Position numbers and translations under genes: made by a program
The notes under the pieces: model-generated
Databases searched by the model: none
The model's input: only the letters and a program-made list of their open reading frames with translations
What the model was told of the DNA's origin: nothing
Shown here: positions 1-4,629 of the stretch, in pieces
Layout: each line of letters begins with the position of its first letter
Numbering within the stretch: the first letter of the stretch is position 1
Origin: an uncultured Bacilli bacterium
GTDB taxonomy: Bacteria; Bacillota_I; Bacilli_A; RF39; UBA660
Reading direction: 5' to 3'
NCBI GenBank assembly: GCA_910577075.1
Contig: CAJTKV010000042.1
Coordinates: forward strand, 1 to 7,388
Length of the DNA stretch: 7,388 nt

Positions 1-56
1 ATATATATTTTAAAAAGATAAAGAAAAAGAGTATAGTAGAAAATTTGGGTGAGTAA
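1..56 (+). CDS. C-terminal end of an upstream gene (partial)
   Basis: An open frame enters from the left edge (first full codon at position 3) and stops at TAA 54-56, giving a tail of 17 residues ending in KSIVENLGE. The stop lies only 3 bases before the ATG of the next gene, whose ribosome binding site sits inside these last codons. That is the usual picture of a translationally coupled operon. The lysine-rich tail ending in a short 'SIVENL' helix resembles how large MacB/FtsX-type ABC permeases often end, which would suit the permease-like gene that follows, but 17 residues cannot identify a family. A chance open frame is possible; the tight spacing is the main support. Confidence 0.45.
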   Translation, partial: IYFKKIKKKSIVENLGE

Positions 57-59
57 TAT

Positions 60-767
60 ATGGGAGAGATTTCTAAAAAATACTTTATTAAAGATAAGAG
101 AAGAAATACATTTTGTATAATGCTATTTATTATGCTTATGCTTTTATCTATTACTAGTTTATTGATTAGTTTTTATGAATATAAAATTGAAGTCATGATG
201 AATAGTCATTATTTCACTATTAGTGATAATGAAAGAATATTATCTAAAAGAGATGATATTGAAATCATTTCTTGTGACGAAAAGTATTCTTGTTATACTA
301 GAGTTTCTAAAGAAAAATATGAAAATTTTATAACTTTTTTAAATGATGAAGAGTTTGGCTATATTGAGCAAGATGTTTCTAATGATATTTTAAATTATAT
401 AAAAATGAAACCAATAGTTATTGTAGCAGTAATCTTATGCTTAATATTTGAACTATTAATTGCTATAGCAATTATATGGAGAAAGTTTAAAAAAGAGGAA
501 GTTATGAGAACTAATTTAAATAACATAGGGGCGAATAAAATGACTTTAATAAAGTTAGATAGTGTTTATGTATGGGTATTTATATGTTGTTGGTTGTTAT
601 GTAATATTTTAATTTCTCTAGGGGTATCTATGTTTAAATTGAGTGATTATTTATTTTATAATAGAATATATGTTTATGGTAGTATAAGTGTCATACATTT
701 AGTTTTATTTGTTATTTATTTTATGCTTTTATATATAAATATAAGAAAAATAAAAAAAAGAAAATAA
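60..767 (+). CDS. FtsX-like four-helix membrane protein, probable ABC permease subunit
   Basis: The 235-residue protein has a basic N-terminus, a first membrane helix at about 18-38, an outside domain of about 80 residues, and three further helices at about 118-140, 168-190 and 205-226, ending in a basic tail. One helix, an extracellular loop, then three helices is the FtsX/MacB permease-core arrangement. The cytoplasmic stretch after helix 2 (about 146-165, containing NNIGANKMTLIKL) resembles the 'lraiGaskkqIikl' coupling segment of FtsX-type permeases. The extracellular loop has two cysteines (C72, C78). At 235 residues it is shorter than cell-division FtsX (about 300) or MacB (about 400 or more). 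The start is supported by GGGTGAG at 47-53, six bases before the ATG. It probably forms an operon with the gene ending at 56; an ATPase partner would have to lie further upstream. The family call rests on topology plus one motif, so it is moderate; substrate unknown. Confidence 0.5.
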   Translation: MGEISKKYFIKDKRRNTFCIMLFIMLMLLSITSLLISFYEYKIEVMMNSHYFTISDNERILSKRDDIEIISCDEKYSCYTRVSKEKYENFITFLNDEEFGYIEQDVSNDILNYIKMKPIVIVAVILCLIFELLIAIAIIWRKFKKEEVMRTNLNNIGANKMTLIKLDSVYVWVFICCWLLCNILISLGVSMFKLSDYLFYNRIYVYGSISVIHLVLFVIYFMLLYINIRKIKKRK

Positions 768-768
768 G

Positions 769-791
769 AAAACTCCCTTATTGGGAGTTTT
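769..791. terminator. Shared bidirectional intrinsic terminator
   Basis: A perfect 9-bp stem (AAAACTCCC 769-777 with GGGAGTTTT 783-791) closes a 5-base loop. Rightward it ends in T-rich sequence (TTTTAGTTTTC); leftward the transcript runs into a U-rich stretch complementary to 745-767. It lies between two converging genes, and the TAA of the leftward gene (790-792) overlaps the stem. Confidence 0.8.
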
Positions 792-1239
792 AGTTTTCTA
801 ATTCTTTTTGATATAAATCTATTCTTTTTTTCAAAAGTTCATAGTGTTCAGGAGTAATGTCTTCTTCTGTAAAATTACCTGGACAATGTTTATCTTTGCA
901 TAGTCCACTTGCTTGATCAAAATAGAAAGGATAAATTTTACAGGCATCCGGTCTTGCTTCGTAGATCATGCACTTTCCATCTTTGAAGGCTGAACATCTG
1001 TTATTTTCCAAAACCTTTAAATATGGTTTACCATTGATGATATTGATATATTCGTTTCCACTACACTCATAAATTCTCTTATATTCATCTTCATCTAGTA
1101 GTGGTTCTCCAGATGCTGTATTGCTTTTATATTCTAGGCAACTTTCTAGACCGATGAATTTTTCACTGCAACAGTGATTAGGACATTTGGCACCTAAACA
1201 TTTATTTTGTCCGATAGAATCGTCCATTTGATACTTCAT
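790..1239 (-). CDS. YkgJ-family cysteine cluster protein
   Basis: The 149-residue soluble protein belongs to the YkgJ/CxxCxxCC family, described as putative zinc- or iron-chelating domains of unknown biochemical role. Visible hallmarks are an N-terminal cluster C14-x4-C19-x3-C23-C24 with C34, and the diagnostic middle C82-x7-C90 followed by IYEARPDACKIYPF (C100). A last pair, C114-x4-C119, follows. The order of a CC pair, 'C..F.dGkC.iYe.RP..C..yPf' and a C-terminal cysteine pair is the family signature. Length is normal. The ATG at 1239 is supported by AAGGAG (1247-1252) seven bases upstream. It has its own promoter and is separated from lemA upstream by a terminator, so the two are probably independently transcribed. 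Family assignment is firm; metal identity and function cannot be read from sequence. Confidence 0.87.
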   Translation of the reverse strand: MKYQMDDSIGQNKCLGAKCPNHCCSEKFIGLESCLEYKSNTASGEPLLDEDEYKRIYECSGNEYINIINGKPYLKVLENNRCSAFKDGKCMIYEARPDACKIYPFYFDQASGLCKDKHCPGNFTEEDITPEHYELLKKRIDLYQKELEN

Positions 1240-1258
1240 AAAATCACTCCTTGAAAGT

Positions 1259-1288
1259 ATTATATCATCTTTTTAAATAAAGTATAAA
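1259..1288 (-). promoter_or_regulatory. Probable sigma-A promoter of the YkgJ-family gene
   Basis: Reading leftward, TTTATA (1288-1283) and a perfect TATAAT (1264-1259) are 18 bases apart. The predicted transcription start, about 1252, falls at the 5' end of the AAGGAG ribosome binding site. The -35 box lies partly in the T-tract of the lemA terminator. The -10 is strong, the -35 weak (4 of 6). Confidence 0.5.
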
Positions 1289-1309
1289 AAAACTCCATCA
1301 CAAGGAGTT
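1286..1309 (-). terminator. Intrinsic terminator of lemA
   Basis: On the leftward strand a 6-bp stem (AACTCC at 1309-1304, GGAGTT at 1296-1291) with a 7-base loop is followed directly by a run of T (1292-1286, part of it the stem end). The lemA stop codon (1308-1310) overlaps the stem. Confidence 0.75.
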
Positions 1310-1856
1310 ATATTTTTATACCATCATCATTTTCGTTGAATACTTGAACAGCTTCATAGTACTGTTGAATTTTTATTCCATTGAGCATAGCGACAATGTT
1401 AGATGGAAATTTCTTAATTTGATTTATTAAAATTTCATTGTGTTTATTGTAGAATGATTTAGCAGCATTTAGTCTAGTATCTGATTCCTCTAATTTTCTT
1501 ATGATATCTTTAAATTCTTTTTTTTCTGCGAGTTTAGGATAATCATTGTTAATTATGTAGATTGTCGTGATAGTCTCCGTTAATTTCTTTTCAAAATCAT
1601 AAGATGATATATTACTCTTTTTAATTTTCTCAATTTTAGAATACATGTCTAGATCCATCTTAGTGTTTTTTTCAACGTGTTTCTTGCTACTCTTAATTAG
1701 CGTGTATCGCGTTTTTAATTCGGATGCAATTACTTTTTCGGCTTCTTCAATTCTTCTAGTAGAATATTGTAATTTGTTATATAATGTTATATATAGCATA
1801 GTAAGTAAGGATGCTATTATAATTATTGTCAATATTACTATTATGATTATATCCAT
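1308..1856 (-). CDS. lemA: LemA family protein
   Basis: The 182-residue protein begins with a very hydrophobic anchor (about 3-25, mostly isoleucine and leucine). YNKLQ and a long helical region follow. LemA landmarks are visible in order: 'RRIEEAEKVIASELKTRYTLI' at about 34-54 (family: r.iee..s.i...lkrRydLIp), 'DYPKL' at 105-109, 'EESDTRLNAAKSFYNK' at 123-138 (family: E.e.kia.aR.fYN..v), and 'FPSNIVAMLNGIKIQQYYE' at 150-168 (family: fPsniia.lfgf....yfe). LemA proteins are single-pass with a helical bundle outside or at the membrane; their job is poorly defined. The length is typical. 'KK' at 58-59 stands where homologues usually have an NLV-type motif, so the N-terminal half is somewhat diverged. 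The ATG at 1856 has AGGTG (1862-1866) five bases upstream. It is divergent from the hydrolase gene starting at 1912. Confidence 0.88.
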   Translation of the reverse strand: MDIIIIVILTIIIIASLLTMLYITLYNKLQYSTRRIEEAEKVIASELKTRYTLIKSSKKHVEKNTKMDLDMYSKIEKIKKSNISSYDFEKKLTETITTIYIINNDYPKLAEKKEFKDIIRKLEESDTRLNAAKSFYNKHNEILINQIKKFPSNIVAMLNGIKIQQYYEAVQVFNENDDGIKI

Positions 1857-1872
1857 AGTATCACCTAGAGTA

Positions 1873-1878
1873 ATTATA
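1873..1878 (-). promoter_or_regulatory. Likely -10 box of the lemA promoter
   Basis: A perfect TATAAT on the leftward strand lies 16 bases before the lemA start. No convincing -35 is found at 16-18 bases; a TTGATA at 1895-1890 is only 11 bases away and probably too close. The predicted transcript start again coincides with the ribosome binding site. Confidence 0.4.
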
Positions 1879-1911
1879 TCATGAAGTTATATCAAAGAAA
1901 AGAGAGTGTTT

Positions 1912-2442
1912 ATGAATATTAAGACGATTGTCGTTGGACCTTTGCAAACAAATTGTTATATCATTGAGAAGGGAGATTATTGTTTAATAATTGATCCTGG
2001 CGCTGAAGAAGACAAAATTATTGAGAATATTACGCGTAAAGTAGCTGGTATTGTGACGACACATGGTCATGATGATCATGTTGGGGCGATTAATCCACTT
2101 ATTATGAAGTATGGTGCAAGACTTTATAATATGAATAATATGCCTGAGGGAAGTTTTACTATTGAGAATTTTACTTTTAAAGTTATTTATACTCCAGGAC
2201 ATATGAATGATGAGATAACTCTTTATTTTGAAGAAGATAAGATAATGTTTGTTGGAGATTTTATCTTTAAGGGTTCGATAGGTAGAATGGATTTGCCTGG
2301 TGGAAGTACTTTTGATATGCGTTTAAGTATTAAGAAAATATTAGAATATCCCAAAGATATAACTTTATATCCGGGACATTATGGCGTTACAACTTTAGAA
2401 AATGAAGTACCAACATTAGGTTATTATCTTAATATAATTTAG
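1912..2442 (+). CDS. Metallo-beta-lactamase-fold hydrolase, glyoxalase II-like
   Basis: This is a 176-residue single-domain MBL-fold hydrolase. It opens with the family start 'VVGPLQTNCYI' and carries the metal-binding THGHDDH motif (H51, H53, D55, H56). The third ligand group is PGH (H97), followed by GD (D116) and the final PGH (H156). 'GSIGRMDLPGGS' at 121-132 matches the 'gsiGR.DLpgG' loop of the YqgX/glyoxalase II-like branch, so all expected binuclear zinc ligands are present. Family members hydrolyse thioesters such as S-lactoylglutathione or remain uncharacterised; the substrate is not readable here. An alternative GTG at 1906 adds two residues, but the ATG at 1912 gives the usual family N-terminus and a purine-rich AGAGAG about five bases upstream. 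The 3' end overlaps gerQ on the opposite strand by 14 bases. A weak AT-only stem with six T's (2435-2457) could end transcription. Confidence 0.88.
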   Translation: MNIKTIVVGPLQTNCYIIEKGDYCLIIDPGAEEDKIIENITRKVAGIVTTHGHDDHVGAINPLIMKYGARLYNMNNMPEGSFTIENFTFKVIYTPGHMNDEITLYFEEDKIMFVGDFIFKGSIGRMDLPGGSTFDMRLSIKKILEYPKDITLYPGHYGVTTLENEVPTLGYYLNII

Positions 2443-2758
2443 TGTAATTAATTTTTTCTTCAAATTCTACCCAGTTGACATAAATTAAGGGAATTAAGTA
2501 CCAATCACCTTTAGATGGACTGGACATGATTAAGTGATCTTTTCCGGCTTCTTCAATGATGCCTTCATAGATGCGATCTCGCCAATCATTACTATCGGGG
2601 AATGCACAAAAAACTTTTGCAGTCTTTCCTTTATTTAACCTTAAAATATTTTCAATATAACTTTGTTCCATTGGCATAGTAGTATTTACCTCAGTTTCAT
2701 TTGGGTAATTACTCATGTTTGTTGGAAATGTTGGATTTGGATAATATGATCCGTTCAA
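2429..2758 (-). CDS. gerQ: Spore coat/germination protein GerQ
   Basis: In Bacillus, GerQ is a mother-cell-made coat protein needed to place the cortex hydrolase CwlJ in the spore coat, so that spores answer calcium-dipicolinate. It is also a substrate of the transglutaminase Tgl. The 109-residue protein has a short Asn/Pro/Tyr/Thr-rich head (about 1-28) and the conserved GerQ domain: MEQSYIENILRLNKGK at 30-45, the EGIIEEAGKDHLIMS strand region at 65-79, and a C-terminal 'LIPLIYVNWVEFEEKI'. B. subtilis GerQ is about 180 residues; the shortening is in the low-complexity head. No lysine occurs before K43, whereas I recall the Tgl cross-linking lysines of B. subtilis GerQ near its N-terminus. 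The start is TTG at 2758, set by GAGGTG (2766-2771) seven bases upstream. A sigma-E-type promoter precedes it. Family recognition is strong. Confidence 0.9.
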   Translation of the reverse strand: MNGSYYPNPTFPTNMSNYPNETEVNTTMPMEQSYIENILRLNKGKTAKVFCAFPDSNDWRDRIYEGIIEEAGKDHLIMSSPSKGDWYLIPLIYVNWVEFEEKINYTKLY

Positions 2759-2765
2759 AATTTAT

Positions 2766-2771
2766 CACCTC
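2766..2771 (-). promoter_or_regulatory. Ribosome binding site setting the TTG start of gerQ
   Basis: GAGGTG on the leftward strand (within AGAGGTGA) is seven bases before the TTG at 2758. No ATG lies nearby in frame before residue 15, and the residues after the TTG fit a GerQ head, so TTG initiation is well supported. Confidence 0.75.
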
Positions 2772-2777
2772 TAATGC

Positions 2778-2806
2778 ATATTATGAATAAACCATAGCAA
2801 ATATGA
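2778..2806 (-). promoter_or_regulatory. Sigma-E-type sporulation promoter of gerQ
   Basis: Reading leftward, TCATATT (2806-2800) matches the sigma-E -35 consensus KMATATT at all seven positions. After a 14-base spacer, CATAATAT (2785-2778) matches the -10 consensus CATACAHT at six of eight. The predicted start near 2771 falls at the ribosome binding site. No good sigma-A pair overlaps it. A sigma-E promoter suits the mother-cell role of gerQ. The consensus is from memory of the B. subtilis regulon; the match is directly seen. Confidence 0.65.
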
Positions 2807-2833
2807 TGAATATATGTTAAGATAAAGTCTTAT

Positions 2834-2839
2834 AGGAGG
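2834..2839 (+). promoter_or_regulatory. Strong ribosome binding site setting a GTG start
   Basis: AGGAGG (followed by T) is nine bases before GTG 2849. It is only three bases from an in-frame TTG at 2843, too close to initiate, and fifteen from the ATG at 2855, too far. GTG 2849 is therefore the preferred start of the unknown gene. Confidence 0.65.
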
Positions 2840-2848
2840 TTATTGGTT

Positions 2849-3649
2849 GTGGAAATGTTTTTTAAAAAGATAAGTGAAGAGGCGACTAAAGACATTATTC
2901 CTTACATTGATGCAATGGTACCATATATAGATTCTTTGAGAGATTTATATACTGTAGATATAAATGGGCATCATTACGTGTTTACAGGAGATACTGAAAA
3001 ATTTGTTATAGTCGACAATTTCAAAAAAGATTTAGATACCTATTATTTGGAATTTGATAAGAATGGGAGAATATGCAAATATATCGATGATTTAGGTGAA
3101 TATGAATTATCTTTGGATATTGATGGAGAAGTTAGAGGAGTTAGACATACGGATAAATATACAAATGCCATAAATCAACTTATCTATTTTCCAGCATTGG
3201 AAAATGATCCAACAATTAATATTGATTTCTATCAATATTTTCCAGAAATGGTAGCAACGGCAATATTTAATTATGATGTTACGAGAAGAGATAATACTAT
3301 TGAGGCAGCCCTGGCATATATGCAATATAATTTTCCCAATCGAATTGTTTTAAGTCAATTACAGTTTTTCTTAAATATATTTTCTTATAAGAGAGAGCAG
3401 ATTTTTTTTGAAGATGTCAAAAATAATAAGTATGCGCGAGCAGCATTTAAGTTTAGAGAGAACTTGTTTCCGGAATTAAATAAGCGATATCCCAAAGAAA
3501 AAGTTATGTATGCTTTAGAAGATATGGGATATAGCGTTAAGGTTCCATATAAAATGGGCGATATGCTTTGTGGAAATGATGGCGATTTAAAGCAATTGCA
3601 ATTATTAACTGATGAATTTAAAAAGAGAACTAAGGATGGAATTATTTAA
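2849..3649 (+). CDS. Soluble protein of unknown function, divergent from gerQ
   Basis: I do not recognise this family. From GTG 2849 it encodes 266 residues with no signal peptide or membrane segment, so it is probably cytoplasmic. An N-terminal helical start with the near-repeat 'IIPYIDAMVPYIDSL' (16-30) leads into a region of short charged and aromatic strands (about 34-100) broken by DxNG/DxDG-like turns (NGHH, DKNG, DIDG). The rest (about 103-262) looks mainly helical and rich in Tyr and Phe, with 'YFPEMVATAIFNYD' (130-143) and 'YPKEKVMYALEDMGYSV' (214-230). Only two cysteines occur (C76, C241), and no catalytic signature is visible. It has its own excellent AGGAGG site and starts divergently 90 bases from gerQ. 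I found no strong promoter: TAAGAT at 2818-2823 is a weak -10 candidate and no good sigma-E pair is seen. It converges on the HAD phosphatase gene. Coding status is solid; function open. Confidence 0.8.
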   Translation: MEMFFKKISEEATKDIIPYIDAMVPYIDSLRDLYTVDINGHHYVFTGDTEKFVIVDNFKKDLDTYYLEFDKNGRICKYIDDLGEYELSLDIDGEVRGVRHTDKYTNAINQLIYFPALENDPTINIDFYQYFPEMVATAIFNYDVTRRDNTIEAALAYMQYNFPNRIVLSQLQFFLNIFSYKREQIFFEDVKNNKYARAAFKFRENLFPELNKRYPKEKVMYALEDMGYSVKVPYKMGDMLCGNDGDLKQLQLLTDEFKKRTKDGII

Positions 3650-3671
3650 TATCTATCTTTTTTTATGAATT

Positions 3672-3702
3672 AAAAAAATACTGTATTATAGTTACAGTAT
3701 TT
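3672..3702 (-). terminator. Intrinsic terminator of the HAD gene
   Basis: A perfect 10-bp stem (AAATACTGTA 3676-3685 with TACAGTATTT 3693-3702) has a 7-base loop. Leftward it is followed by a run of T (complement of 3678-3672). Rightward only TTTC follows, so it may serve the unknown gene ending at 3649 less efficiently. The HAD stop codon (3692-3694) lies in the hairpin. Confidence 0.8.
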
Positions 3703-4423
3703 CTAATAATTCTCTTAAATCTTCAATGACTATGGTAGGTTTATATTGCTCGGGAAGAGTTTCCTTATTCTTATTAAACCAACAACTAGCAAATTGACAA
3801 TTCATAGCAAAGCCGACATCGGATTTTAAAGAATCGCCAATTATTAGATAGTCGTCATTGTTATTATTTTTTAATAAATTTTGAATGGCTCCAAAAAATT
3901 CTTTTTTGGGTTTCATATAGCCGAACATGTCAGCTGATAAAACTTCATTTACAAAATTTAAGCAATTTATTTTAGAAAGTTTTTCTTTTGTGGCAATTTT
4001 AGGTCCGTTTGTGGCGACAATGATGTAATATTTATCTTTTAGATATTTTAATATGTCGTATGCTCCTTCTATGGGAATAACTACGTCGGTTAAAGAATTC
4101 ATAAAAATATTATTTAACTCGATTGCTCTATTTAAACTAATGTTGTTGGCAAAATAAATTAATACTCTTTGAGCTCTTAACCAATCTAGAAATTCTTTAC
4201 TTTTTTTGCCCGTTTCCTTTTTTAAATGTTCGGGGATGTCTATTAGACCATCCTGCCAATTTTGCCAGAATTTTTTATCTATTTCATACCATTTTTTAAA
4301 TCCTTCTTCGGTGTATTCTTCACCGATTGATTTAAGCATTCTTTTATAGGCATATTTAGTATTTTCTAAATTATCTATTAATGTATCATCTAAATCAAAT
4401 ATGAGTATTTTGTATTTATTCAT
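3692..4423 (-). CDS. HAD-superfamily hydrolase, YjjG/YfnB-type phosphatase
   Basis: The 243-residue protein has all four HAD motifs. Motif I is FDLDDT with nucleophile D10 and acid/base D12, motif II ATNG (T138), motif III K171-P172, and motif IV GDSLKSD (D197, D202). A helical cap domain (about 16-115) lies between motifs I and II, as in subclass IA enzymes. 'IIGDSLKSDVGFAMN' followed by 'CWFNKNK' at 214-220 is typical of the YjjG/YfnB group; E. coli YjjG is a house-cleaning nucleotidase acting on pyrimidine monophosphates including non-canonical ones. Related HADs act on other phosphoesters, so substrate is inferred only. Length is typical. The ATG at 4423 has GGAG (4431-4434) seven bases upstream, and a promoter precedes it. 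It is divergent from the transporter gene and convergent with the unknown gene. Confidence 0.87.
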   Translation of the reverse strand: MNKYKILIFDLDDTLIDNLENTKYAYKRMLKSIGEEYTEEGFKKWYEIDKKFWQNWQDGLIDIPEHLKKETGKKSKEFLDWLRAQRVLIYFANNISLNRAIELNNIFMNSLTDVVIPIEGAYDILKYLKDKYYIIVATNGPKIATKEKLSKINCLNFVNEVLSADMFGYMKPKKEFFGAIQNLLKNNNNDDYLIIGDSLKSDVGFAMNCQFASCWFNKNKETLPEQYKPTIVIEDLRELLEIL

Positions 4424-4445
4424 AAGTTCTCTCCAATTTTTATCT

Positions 4446-4474
4446 ATTTTAACATATTTAGACTACTATATAAA
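4446..4474 (-). promoter_or_regulatory. Extended -10 sigma-A promoter of the HAD gene
   Basis: Reading leftward, TTTATA (4474-4469), a 17-base spacer and TAAAAT (4451-4446) are preceded by TGT, giving a TGN extended -10. The predicted start near 4439 lies just before the GGAG site. Confidence 0.55.
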
Positions 4475-4528
4475 TAATAACCGTTAATTCACACTTTATT
4501 TTAAATATTATTGAACAATTTATATTCC

Positions 4529-4562
4529 TTAATAGGGGATAATTTATTTAAAAACCTATTAA
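4529..4562. repeat. 8-bp inverted repeat in a divergent intergenic region
   Basis: TTAATAGG (4529-4536) and CCTATTAA (4555-4562) are perfect inverted arms around an 18-base AT-rich spacer, within the 206-base region between the divergent HAD and transporter genes (4424-4629). It lies just upstream of the transporter -35 box, a possible operator site. As an RNA hairpin the long loop makes it weak. Chance occurrence in AT-rich DNA is possible. Apart from this and the two promoters I see nothing else in the region. Confidence 0.35.
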
Positions 4563-4579
4563 TTTTATCTAAAAAATGA

Positions 4580-4606
4580 TTTACATATAAAATATTATGG
4601 TATAAT
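4580..4606 (+). promoter_or_regulatory. Promoter of the YfcC-like transporter gene
   Basis: TTTACA (4580-4585) and a perfect TATAAT (4601-4606) are 15 bases apart, and TGG just before the -10 gives a TGN extension that can offset the short spacer. The predicted start is near 4613, at the edge of the AGGAGGT ribosome binding site (4614-4620). Confidence 0.6.
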
Positions 4607-4629
4607 TATTTATAGGAGGTTAGAAAGAA

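Noticed and set aside
1645..1884. Open frame of 79 codons on the plus strand, rich in Ile, Val and Ser.
   Set aside because: It is antisense to the N-terminal half of lemA, whose protein clearly matches its family; its hydrophobicity mirrors the AT-rich opposite strand and it lacks a ribosome binding site.
2435..2457. Weak hairpin TAATT/AATTA followed by six T's after the MBL hydrolase gene.
   Set aside because: An AT-only 5-bp stem is too weak to call as a terminator with confidence, and it lies within the end of gerQ; noted only in the hydrolase entry.
2775..2823. Possible sporulation promoter on the plus strand for the gene divergent from gerQ (AATATGC and CATAGCAA-like boxes).
   Set aside because: The spacing between -35-like and -10-like boxes is wrong for sigma-E, and the -10 matches at the correct spacing are poor.
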